Shown here piece after piece: positions 1 to 5,410 of a stretch of 8,519 nt of DNA. The stretch comes from Planctomycetaceae bacterium (GTDB lineage: Bacteria; Planctomycetota; Planctomycetia; Pirellulales; Thermoguttaceae): assembly GCA_031276415.1 (NCBI GenBank), contig JAISNF010000019.1:1-8519 (forward strand). Direction: 5' to 3'. How positions within the stretch are numbered: position 1 is the stretch's first letter; each line of letters opens with the position of its first letter. A program made the position numbers and the translations under genes. The notes under the pieces are model-generated. The model made no database searches. It saw nothing but the letters and a program-made list of their open reading frames with translations, and had not been told where the DNA came from.

Positions 1-15
1 CGTTTGATATTTGGG

Positions 16-134
16 ACACAAACCCGCCGCGTTGCGGCGGGCTGGCTTGTGTTGCCCTTTCAGGGCGTAGGAGACATCTTTTTCACGTTACTAAAATAAT
101 TACAAAATAGACAGTTACATGCCCCGCTGGGGCA
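16..134. repeat. Cluster of three GC-rich hairpins
   Basis: Three perfect short hairpins lie in otherwise AT-rich DNA. The first has an 8-bp stem (CCCGCCGC at 23-30, GCGGCGGG at 34-41, loop GTT), enclosed by a second 6-bp stem (16-21 with 47-52). The second is GCCCT (54-58) with AGGGC (62-66), loop TTC. The third is TGCCCC (120-125) with GGGGCA (129-134), loop GCT. Three-nucleotide loops and high GC recur, so this looks like a REP-like dispersed element rather than part of a gene. The first 96 bases are open in frame 1, but that frame has no recognisable protein and consists mostly of the hairpins. Confidence 0.6.
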
Positions 135-163
135 ATTTGAATCAATTGATCTTGTTTCCGATT

Positions 164-243
164 CTTTCTTGGCAGAAAGCGTCTGAATTTTCCCGAAGAA
201 TAACGTTAATTTGAGCAATAATTCGACTAACAATTCGGCTAAC
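164..243. repeat. Small hairpin and 12-bp tandem repeat upstream of carB
   Basis: CTTTCT (164-169) and AGAAAG (174-179) form a 6-bp hairpin. Further on, AATTCGACTAAC (220-231) is followed directly by AATTCGGCTAAC (232-243), a two-copy tandem repeat with one mismatch. Both lie upstream of the proposed carB promoter. Together with the hairpin cluster before them they fill the 290-bp gap, in which I see no gene. Confidence 0.5.
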
Positions 244-290
244 CATTTGACCGAAAACCGAACAATTTCAGAAAAAACTCCGCTCCGTTC

Positions 291-319
291 TTGAAAAAGG
301 TTCGGAAGTATCGGATAAT
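291..319 (+). promoter_or_regulatory. Candidate sigma70-type promoter for carB
   Basis: TTGAAA (291-296) and GATAAT (314-319) are separated by exactly 17 bp, each matching the bacterial consensus at five of six positions. Transcription would start near 326 and give a leader of roughly 98 nt before the carB ATG. No better pair was seen closer to the gene. The assignment rests on sequence match only. Confidence 0.5.
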
Positions 320-360
320 CTGCAAAGTATTATCACTGTGAATTGGTTGTATTCTGGCGA

Positions 361-382
361 AAAACAGTTGGGCAACTGTTTT
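361..382 (+). promoter_or_regulatory. 22-bp palindrome in the carB leader
   Basis: A perfect 10-bp inverted repeat (AAAACAGTTG at 361-370, CAACTGTTTT at 373-382) with a GG centre lies 41 bp before the carB start and downstream of the proposed promoter. In RNA it would form a hairpin ending in four U residues, so it could act as a weak attenuator or as the terminator of an upstream gene. In DNA it could be an operator. The stem is poor in GC and the U run is short, which weakens the terminator reading. Confidence 0.45.
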
Positions 383-407
383 ACAATAAAAGATTTACAA
401 TAAAAGA
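380..407 (+). repeat. 14-bp tandem repeat before the carB start
   Basis: TTTACAATAAAAGA occurs twice in direct succession (380-393 and 394-407). The first copy overlaps the right arm of the palindrome. Each copy contains TACAAT, a fair -10 box, but no convincing -35 lies 16-18 bp upstream. No Shine-Dalgarno sequence follows before the ATG at 424, so the AT-rich repeat may simply keep the start region unfolded. Confidence 0.5.
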
Positions 408-423
408 ACTTTATTAACATAAT

Positions 424-2091
424 ATGCCTAAACGTAAAGACCTTAAAAAAATCGCTATTATCGGAGCAGGTCCCATTATCATCGGACAAGCCTGCGAATT
501 TGACTACTCAGGAACACAAGCCTGTAAAGCGTTACGCGAAGAAGGTTATGAAATTGTTCTCGTTAATTCCAATCCGGCAACAATTATGACCGATCCGGCA
601 ATGTTCAACACAGTCGGAGCCGACCGTACCTACATCGAACCAATCACTCCAGAATACGTTGCCGCCATCCTGCAAACCGAACGCCCTGACGCCATCCTGC
701 CAACTCTCGGCGGACAAACCGCCCTCAATGTTGCCTTGCAAGTCGCCGAAACCGGCATCCTCAATAAACTCGGCATCGAAATGATCGGCGCAGACCAAAA
801 CGTCATCCGCCGCGCTGAAGACCGCGAACTGTTCCGCGAAACAATGAGAAACGCCGGTATTGATCTGCCAAAAAGCGAATTGGCGCGAAGTCATGACGAT
901 GCCTTTGCCGCATTGGAAACTGTCGGATTCCCCTGTGTTGTCCGCCCCGCCTTCACACTCGGCGGAACCGGCGGCGGAATCGCTTATAATAAAGAAGAAT
1001 TTGAAAAAATCGTCAGCGGCGGACTCTCCGCAAGTATGGTTCACGAAGTCCTCATCGAAGAATCCCTTGCCGGTTGGAAAGAATTTGAAATGGAAATGAT
1101 GCGCGATAAAAATGATAATGTTGTCGTCGTTTGTTCCATCGAAAATTTCGACCCGATGGGAGTTCATACCGGTGATTCAATCACGGTTGCTCCGGTTCAG
1201 ACAATGACCGACCGTGAATATCAAAAAATGCGCGATGATTCCATTAAAATTATTCGTGCTGTCGGCGTGGAAACCGGCGGTTGTAATATTCAATTTGCCC
1301 AACACCCCAAAACAGGACGGCTTGTTGTTATCGAAATGAACCCGCGTGTTAGCCGAAGTTCCGCTCTCGCCTCAAAAGCAACCGGCTTTCCTATTGCCAA
1401 AATCGCCGCCAAAGTTGCCGTCGGTTACACGCTGGACGAATTACGCAATGAAATTACTCAAACAACCAGCGTTTGCTTTGAACCCACAATTGATTATGTC
1501 GTTGTCAAAATTCCCAGATTTGCGTTTGAGAAATTTCCTGAAGGCAATGAAACATTGTCGATTCAGATGAAGTCGGTCGGCGAAGCAATGGGAATTGGTC
1601 GGACATTCAAAGAAGCGTTGCATAAAACGATTCGGTCAATGGAAAATCGCCGTTACGGATTATTCAGTGCCGATGATTCGCCTCCTGCTTTGGATGAACT
1701 GTACCGAAAAATCAGCGTGCCAACTCGTGATCGGCTTTACCAACTTGCTGCGGCATTGCGGCAAGGTGCGGAAATTGAGGACTTGTATCGTTTGACGGGA
1801 ATTGATCCGTGGTTTTTGGAACAAATCGCAGAACTTGTTCAGGCAGAAATCGAACTCAAAGGTTGGCGGCTTGACAAAATTACACCGGAAAAAATGTTAT
1901 ATTTGAAACGGCTCGGCTTTTCCGATTATCGACTCGCTGAAATTTTGGGAACAACCGAAAAATGGGTTCGACGGCAACGCCAGGAACATGGTATTGTTGC
2001 CGTCCGAAAAATGGTGGACACCTGCGGCGCAGAATTTGCCGCCGTTACCCCCTATTACTACACAACATACGGAGAAGAAGACGAAGGATAG
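424..2091 (+). CDS. carB: Carbamoyl-phosphate synthase large subunit, N-terminal half only
   Basis: CarB with the CarA glutaminase makes carbamoyl phosphate from glutamine, bicarbonate and two ATP, for pyrimidine and arginine synthesis in the cytoplasm. These 555 residues match the first half of the usual protein of about 1,070: pre-ATP-grasp domain (1-130), carboxy-phosphate ATP-grasp domain (about 130-407) and oligomerisation domain (about 408-553). Expected ATP-site residues are present: R134, R174, E220, E304, N306 and R308, each offset by five from E. coli because of a short insertion near 61-65. The reading frame ends in TAG right after the TYxEE-like linker, where the carbamoyl-phosphate half normally begins. 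No remnant of that half follows, and carA is not adjacent. The MPKR start fits the family although no Shine-Dalgarno is seen. Naturally split CarB is known in Methanocaldococcus and Aquifex, so a split gene is more likely than decay. Codons at about 640-960 end in C more often than elsewhere in the gene. Confidence 0.93.
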   Translation: MPKRKDLKKIAIIGAGPIIIGQACEFDYSGTQACKALREEGYEIVLVNSNPATIMTDPAMFNTVGADRTYIEPITPEYVAAILQTERPDAILPTLGGQTALNVALQVAETGILNKLGIEMIGADQNVIRRAEDRELFRETMRNAGIDLPKSELARSHDDAFAALETVGFPCVVRPAFTLGGTGGGIAYNKEEFEKIVSGGLSASMVHEVLIEESLAGWKEFEMEMMRDKNDNVVVVCSIENFDPMGVHTGDSITVAPVQTMTDREYQKMRDDSIKIIRAVGVETGGCNIQFAQHPKTGRLVVIEMNPRVSRSSALASKATGFPIAKIAAKVAVGYTLDELRNEITQTTSVCFEPTIDYVVVKIPRFAFEKFPEGNETLSIQMKSVGEAMGIGRTFKEALHKTIRSMENRRYGLFSADDSPPALDELYRKISVPTRDRLYQLAAALRQGAEIEDLYRLTGIDPWFLEQIAELVQAEIELKGWRLDKITPEKMLYLKRLGFSDYRLAEILGTTEKWVRRQRQEHGIVAVRKMVDTCGAEFAAVTPYYYTTYGEEDEG

Positions 2092-2103
2092 TTTTAATTA
2101 GTT

Positions 2104-2130
2104 AATAGTTAGTAGTGAATAGTTAGTAGT
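2104..2130. repeat. Two-copy 13-bp direct repeat after carB
   Basis: AATAGTTAGTAGT occurs at 2104-2116 and again at 2118-2130, a 14-bp period, starting 13 bp after the carB stop codon. The surrounding sequence is low-complexity TTA/GTT text. It shows no similarity to the missing CarB half. Confidence 0.5.
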
Positions 2131-2137
2131 TAAGAGG

Positions 2138-2215
2138 TCGGCGATGTTTCGCCGATGCAACGTTTCAGGCGAAATGTTGACTACCTTTTGAATTGTCAAA
2201 ATTACGTTTTTTTTT
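2138..2215 (+). terminator. Hairpin series with T-run between carB and the next gene
   Basis: Three hairpins lie in a row: a 7-bp stem (2138-2144 with 2149-2155, loop TGTT), a 9-bp stem with one G-U pair (2158-2166 with 2171-2179, loop AGGC), and a 5-bp stem (2187-2191 with 2196-2200). A run of nine T follows at 2207-2215. The strong stems are not directly next to the T-run, so this is not a classical intrinsic terminator. It is the best candidate for ending carB transcription. Confidence 0.35.
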
Positions 2216-2233
2216 AATTATTTACGTTAATTT

Positions 2234-2863
2234 ATGGAAGAACAAGTATTGGTCGTTCCGACGACATTATTTCATGAGATTGGATATTTTCAGGGTTTTT
2301 GCCGTGATGTGGAACGTTATCGGGATGTTTTACTGGCGCCGGAAAATGTTTTGTTTCGACCACGAAGCGAAATGGAAAAAAATCCCGATTTCAAACAACT
2401 CATTCCGTACATGATTTTTTGTCACACCGGAACCGATGGAATTATCCGGTTGTTTCAATATGTTCGCGGCAAAGGAATGGGCGAAAGCCGGCTCCACAGT
2501 AAACGCAGCGTTGGTGTCGGAGGACATCTCTCGTCCGAAGATCGTAATGAATCCGCCCAAAATCATGACCTTTACCGCGAAGGAATGTTGCGGGAACTTC
2601 GCGAAGAAGTTGTTCTCGGCTCAGAATTTACGGAACATTGCGTTGGTCTGATTAACGACGATGAAAGCGAAGTCGGACGAGTTCATCTTGGAATTGTTCA
2701 CCGTTTTGACTTGAACGAACCAAACGTTACATCAAACGAACCGGATTTAATCGAATCCGGTTTCGTGCCGGTCAATGAAATGTTGCGTGATCTTTCGGCG
2801 TTCGAATCGTGGTCGTCCATCTGTATCGAAGCCCTGTACGGAAAAGAAACTCCGAAACAATAA
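2234..2863 (+). CDS. NUDIX-type hydrolase / predicted phosphoesterase (COG4112-like)
   Basis: The 209-residue protein resembles the MutT-family phosphoesterases grouped as COG4112; NUDIX enzymes hydrolyse nucleoside diphosphates linked to another group, but the substrate here is unknown. The N-terminal part (VVP, FQGF, FRPRSE and KQLIPY segments, about 5-60) is typical of this group as I remember it. The NUDIX box is split. G96-x5-E102 is followed by 17 residues instead of seven before R120-E-L-R-E-E125, and V127 replaces the usual glycine. The REUxEE metal-binding part is intact, so activity is plausible. The ATG at 2234 gives a sensible N-terminus but has no Shine-Dalgarno. The stop codon lies only 2 bp from the stop codon of the convergent gene. 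The proximity to carB may be accidental, since a 142-bp gap with hairpins separates them. Confidence 0.8.
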   Translation: MEEQVLVVPTTLFHEIGYFQGFCRDVERYRDVLLAPENVLFRPRSEMEKNPDFKQLIPYMIFCHTGTDGIIRLFQYVRGKGMGESRLHSKRSVGVGGHLSSEDRNESAQNHDLYREGMLRELREEVVLGSEFTEHCVGLINDDESEVGRVHLGIVHRFDLNEPNVTSNEPDLIESGFVPVNEMLRDLSAFESWSSICIEALYGKETPKQ

Positions 2864-2865
2864 TG

Positions 2866-3348
2866 TTATACTTGAGACGAAGTTGCTTGAGATGGAATTG
2901 TTTGAGACGACATTGTTTGAGGCGGAGTTGCTTGAGGAGGCTGTTCTTTTTTTTTCGGCAAAATGATTTTAAGAGGAATCCAGGCAATAAGAAAAACCGG
3001 CAAAAATAAAACAATTCCTAATAAAAATGTTCCAAGAACAACCGTATTGTCCAGCATTGTCCAGGGAACAACCGGAATACAAAATAAAGTTCCAATTATT
3101 TGCTGCCCCCGTGCCGAAACCAAAATTTCACGTCCGATTAAATCCGCCCATGGATAAAACCACGGCGCAAAAAATGAAATAACCAATGTCGCCGAAACAC
3201 CAATAACGATGTTGGCATGAGATAGAAAAAAGAAAACGGCAAACACCACAAATAAAAGATTTGCCTTCGGAAGAAGTCCAAGCAAAACTCCAAATGTTAT
3301 TCCGAGTGCAATTTCGCGGGGTCCAAAACGTCCGGTAAATGTGTCCAT
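2866..3348 (-). CDS. Small integral membrane protein, TIGR03546-like
   Basis: This 160-residue protein is almost entirely hydrophobic, with about three to four membrane segments (near 15-42, 46-68, 85-95 and 102-130). The segments REIALGITFGVLLGLLPKAN (11-30) and PWTMLDNTVVLG (95-106) match my memory of the TIGR03546 family, which has no known function and relates loosely to DUF2062-type membrane proteins. The start is fixed: an in-frame stop lies four codons upstream (3358-3360). The N-terminus is somewhat shorter than usual and no Shine-Dalgarno is visible. Residues 136-160 form a Q-, P-, S- and T-rich tail of degenerate pentapeptides after a KKK stop-transfer-like cluster, so the tail is probably cytoplasmic. 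It is coded by a 15-bp minisatellite. TIGR03546 genes often sit beside TIGR03545, which is absent here. Confidence 0.72.
   Translation of the reverse strand: MDTFTGRFGPREIALGITFGVLLGLLPKANLLFVVFAVFFFLSHANIVIGVSATLVISFFAPWFYPWADLIGREILVSARGQQIIGTLFCIPVVPWTMLDNTVVLGTFLLGIVLFLPVFLIAWIPLKIILPKKKEQPPQATPPQTMSSQTIPSQATSSQV
2871..2945. repeat. 15-bp minisatellite, five units, inside the membrane protein gene
   Basis: Five consecutive units with the pattern YTTGAGRNGRNNTTG run from 2871 (2871-2885, 2886-2900, 2901-2915, 2916-2930, 2931-2945), the last one more diverged. Because the unit is a multiple of three it keeps the minus-strand frame and codes for pentapeptides such as QATPP, QTMSS, QTIPS and QATSS at the C-terminus of the TIGR03546-like protein. 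Most differences fall outside the TTGAG core. Confidence 0.85.
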
Positions 3349-3465
3349 GTATTCAATTCAATTTCAATTCAATGTATTAAGTGCAAATAATATTACGTAA
3401 TATTTGCGTTTTCATTGTAATTATTCAGTAGTAAAATTTTTCAACAGATTACTATTATTTATGCC

Positions 3466-3582
3466 GGAATTCAAAAAAGCAGGCAATGTTTAACGTTTCG
3501 CTGTTAAATATGCCGTAACTGTTACATCGGCGTATTTATCGGCTTAACCTTGAAAAGATTGCCTACTACTTTTTGAATTACC
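3466..3582. repeat. Structured inverted-repeat element (MITE-like or two-way terminator)
   Basis: Imperfect inverted arms of 22 and 25 bp (3466-3487 and 3558-3582) enclose about 70 bp. Both share AATTCAAAAA and AGGCAAT in the same order. The inside contains another stem (3509-3516 with 3529-3536, one G-U pair) around the small palindrome GTAACTGTTAC. The 9-bp sequence CAGATTACT occurs on both sides (3445-3453 and 3584-3592), like an imperfect target duplication. The AGGCAAT stem followed by a run of six T on the minus strand could also help end peroxiredoxin transcription. The rest of 3349-3621 is AT-rich, with nothing recognised. Confidence 0.5.
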
Positions 3583-3621
3583 TCAGATTACTGAAATATT
3601 CAGAGATTTTTAATCCGAATA

Positions 3622-4206
3622 TTATTTGTATTCTTTTTCGAAAAAGTCGCGGCTTTTTGCGGTATTGATACCGGCTTTGCCTTCCTGCCAATTAGCGGGG
3701 CAAACTTCGCCGTGTTTTTCGAAATGAAGCAACGCTTTAATGGTACGCAATTCTTCTTCGACATTCCGTCCGACCGGCGGAGCATTGACTGTTTGGTGCA
3801 TCACGATTCCTTCTTTGTTAATCAGAAAAATACCGCGAACAGCCATTCCGTCATCGCAAAGCACATCGTAAGATTTAGCGATTTCCCGTTTGAGATCGGA
3901 AATGATGGGATATTTAATCCCGCCGAGTCCGCCTTGTTTTCGCGGGGTATTGATCCAGGCAAGATGTGTAAATTCACTGTCAACCGAACAGGCAAGAATT
4001 TGAACACCTAGTTTTTCAAATTCTGCGGTTGCTTCGGAAAACGCAATGATTTCCGTTGGGCAAACAAACGTGAAATCAAGCGGATAAAAGAAAAGCAAGA
4101 CGTGTTTGCCGCGATAATCCGAAAGTTTAATCTGTTGGAATGTGGAATTGGGCATAACAGCGGTTGCTGTAAAATCAGGTGCAGGTTTCAACACGAGTAC
4201 TGACAT
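3622..4206 (-). CDS. Typical 2-Cys peroxiredoxin (AhpC/Prx1 type)
   Basis: This enzyme reduces hydrogen peroxide and organic peroxides in the cytoplasm. The peroxidatic cysteine is C49 in FVCPTE (47-52), preceded by FYPLDFTF. The resolving cysteine is C169 in EVCPANW (167-173), and R124 fits the conserved active-site arginine. GGLG is present at 92-95, a motif linked to peroxide sensitivity in this family, though the C-terminal helix that normally carries YF reads DFFEKEYK. The length of 194 residues is normal. The start is supported by a strong Shine-Dalgarno (GAGGAGA on the minus strand, 4214-4220) seven bases from the ATG. It is transcribed away from apt and has a candidate promoter at 4286-4313. 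No reductase such as AhpF or a thioredoxin is nearby, so the electron donor is unknown. Confidence 0.95.
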   Translation of the reverse strand: MSVLVLKPAPDFTATAVMPNSTFQQIKLSDYRGKHVLLFFYPLDFTFVCPTEIIAFSEATAEFEKLGVQILACSVDSEFTHLAWINTPRKQGGLGGIKYPIISDLKREIAKSYDVLCDDGMAVRGIFLINKEGIVMHQTVNAPPVGRNVEEELRTIKALLHFEKHGEVCPANWQEGKAGINTAKSRDFFEKEYK

Positions 4207-4285
4207 TTTTGTATCTCCTCATAAAACGTTAATTGTTGTAAGCGAAAAATAGATAGAAATCTTAACTCTATCCAAAACTCATCTA

Positions 4286-4313
4286 ATTCTATCCGTTTTC
4301 CCATTCAAATCAA
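4286..4313 (-). promoter_or_regulatory. Candidate promoter for the peroxiredoxin gene
   Basis: On the minus strand TTGATT (4308-4313) and TAGAAT (4286-4291) are separated by 16 bp. They match the sigma70 consensus at four and five of six positions. Transcription would start near 4279 and leave a leader of about 73 nt. No OxyR- or PerR-type operator was recognised. Confidence 0.4.
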
Positions 4314-4350
4314 GTCAGTCCGATTCGCAAAACTAAATTTTTTAGAGATG

Positions 4351-4360
4351 CTCAATTGAG
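4351..4360. promoter_or_regulatory. 10-bp palindrome between divergent promoters
   Basis: CTCAATTGAG is a perfect palindrome lying between the peroxiredoxin promoter candidate and the plus-strand promoter candidate, 7 bp before the -35 box of the latter. Its position suits an operator, but no regulator is known and a single 10-bp palindrome is weak evidence. Confidence 0.25.
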
Positions 4361-4367
4361 AGTTCCC

Positions 4368-4396
4368 TTGTAAGGTGTTGAAATTTATGTTATACT
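4368..4396 (+). promoter_or_regulatory. Candidate extended -10 promoter for apt
   Basis: TTGTAA (4368-4373) and TATACT (4391-4396) are separated by 17 bp, and the -10 box is preceded by TG one base upstream, the extended -10 signature. This would give a long apt leader of about 280 nt. A perfect TTGACA at 4492-4497 lies closer to apt but has no -10 box at the right distance. Confidence 0.45.
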
Positions 4397-4543
4397 TCCG
4401 TCTGTTGTTAATTTTAATGTTTAATTTTTATTATTTTATTCATTAAAAATGATACGACAATGATTTTCTCGGATTTTCTCAAACAATTTTTTTGACACAA
4501 CAACTATTATTTTCTTAAAACAATTATACTTATTCCGCATTAA

Positions 4544-4649
4544 GATTCGGTTTTGTTACTATTAATTAAAAGAATCCCGTAAATTCTGTTGATCCTATCA
4601 CAATCGGTTAATCATGTTCAAAAACGAAAACCGAATCGGAAAACCGAAT
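4544..4649 (+). promoter_or_regulatory. Apt leader with two alternative pairings
   Basis: GATTCGGTTTT (4544-4554) is the exact complement of AAAACCGAATC (4627-4637). A second copy of the right arm, AAAACCGAAT (4640-4649), could pair with the same left arm, so the two structures exclude each other. The second copy ends 23 nt before the AAGGAG ribosome site (4673-4678). This could be a regulatory leader; no known riboswitch class was recognised. The rest of 4397-4686 is AT-rich, with one 10-bp-spaced repeat of GATTTTCTC (4462-4480). Confidence 0.35.
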
Positions 4650-4686
4650 TGTTAAATGTGAAAAGTATAGTCAAGGAGATTTTTCA

Positions 4687-5211
4687 ATGATTCCACTTGC
4701 CGACAACATTAGGGAAGTTGCTGATTTTCCAATGCCGGGGATTATATTTTATGACATCACCACGCTTATTCAAAAGGGCGATTTATTCCGTAACGTGATT
4801 CGTCAACTTGCGGAAAAAGTTCAATCTTGGGGACAAATTGATTTGATTGCGTCTCCTGAGGCTCGCGGATTTATATTCGCCGCACCGCTGGCAACAGAAC
4901 TCGGTGCCGGTCTTGTTCCCATCCGCAAACCGGGGAAGTTGCCGTTCAAAACAGTTTCAAAATCTTATGATTTAGAATACGGAACAAATACCGTTCAAAT
5001 GAATATTGACGCTATTCGACCGGGAAATCGTGTTTTGCTTGTCGATGATCTCCTCGCAACTGGCGGTACAATGGAAGCCTGTCGGCAATTAGTTGCCGAA
5101 AGCGGCGGAGAAGTTGTTGGTGCCGCATTTGTTATTGAATTGCTGTTTTTGAACGGTCGCAACAAAATTAAAATTGACAAAATTGAAACTCTTATTCAAT
5201 ATGAAAAATAA
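4687..5211 (+). CDS. apt: Adenine phosphoribosyltransferase
   Basis: Apt converts adenine and PRPP to AMP and pyrophosphate, the main salvage route for adenine, in the cytoplasm. Family marks run in order: IREVADFPMPGIIFYDITTL (8-27), SPEARGFIFAAPLA (56-69) and RKPGKLPF (80-87). These are followed by the Y98-G99 segment and the PRPP loop VLLVDDLLATGGT (116-128), with the acidic pair D120-D121. The length of 174 residues is usual. The start is secured by AAGGAG (4673-4678), eight bases from the ATG. The gene stands alone, with a long leader upstream and a repeat element downstream. It is divergent from the peroxiredoxin gene, without an obvious functional link. Confidence 0.96.
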   Translation: MIPLADNIREVADFPMPGIIFYDITTLIQKGDLFRNVIRQLAEKVQSWGQIDLIASPEARGFIFAAPLATELGAGLVPIRKPGKLPFKTVSKSYDLEYGTNTVQMNIDAIRPGNRVLLVDDLLATGGTMEACRQLVAESGGEVVGAAFVIELLFLNGRNKIKIDKIETLIQYEK

Positions 5212-5228
5212 AATAGGTAAACTTTTAA

Positions 5229-5346
5229 TAACCACAGAAGACACATAATTCACAGAGAAGAAATTTTTTTTAAAAAATTAAAAATTATCTGCGTCTATCA
5301 GCGGAATCTACGGACTTGTTTCTTTTGTCTGTGTTTTCTGCGGTTA
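5229..5346. repeat. 118-bp inverted-repeat element of the CCACAGA type
   Basis: The ends are inverted repeats of 17 bp with two mismatches: TAACCACAGAAGACACA (5229-5245) and, read on the other strand, TAACCGCAGAAAACACA (5330-5346). The centre is an AT-only palindrome (eight T then six A, 5262-5279), and TCTGCGTCTATCAGCGG follows at 5288-5304. It contains no gene and could fold into one long hairpin, which may also end apt transcription. A related left end recurs at 8375. Similar CCACAGAGGACACAGAG texts are dispersed in several bacterial genomes, from memory. Confidence 0.65.
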
Positions 5347-5410
5347 AATAAAAAATTCGTTATTAGAAATTGCCGGACAATAATTTGAAAAAAGTAGAAA
5401 GGATAATAAA

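Noticed and set aside
1..99. Open reading frame running in from the left edge
   Set aside because: It is made mostly of the GC-rich hairpins and shows no protein family; the sequence looks like a repeat element, not the end of a gene.
532..1167. Long open frame of 211 codons on the minus strand inside carB
   Set aside because: It is exactly antisense to strongly conserved CarB sequence, contains no recognisable domain, and is explained by the C-rich codon use of this part of carB.
2092..2233. Remnant of the missing C-terminal CarB half
   Set aside because: Reading through the stop gives immediate further stops and low-complexity repeats, with no CarB-like residues.
2871..2945. Possible CRISPR-like array
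   Set aside because: Units are 15 bp, contiguous, degenerate and in frame with a protein; there are no spacers and no cas genes.
2775..3009. Plus-strand frames over the minisatellite with Leu/Glu- or Arg/Cys-rich repeats
   Set aside because: They overlap the NUDIX end and the minus-strand membrane gene, and their repetitive sequence is a by-product of the 15-bp repeat.
4492..4497. Perfect TTGACA as a -35 box for apt
   Set aside because: No acceptable -10 sequence lies 16-18 bp downstream; TATACT at 4525-4530 is 27 bp away.
4614..4655. 13-residue leader peptide frame (MFKNENRIGKPNC) before apt
   Set aside because: It has no Shine-Dalgarno and no runs of a regulatory amino acid, and its span is better explained by the repeated AAAACCGAAT arms.
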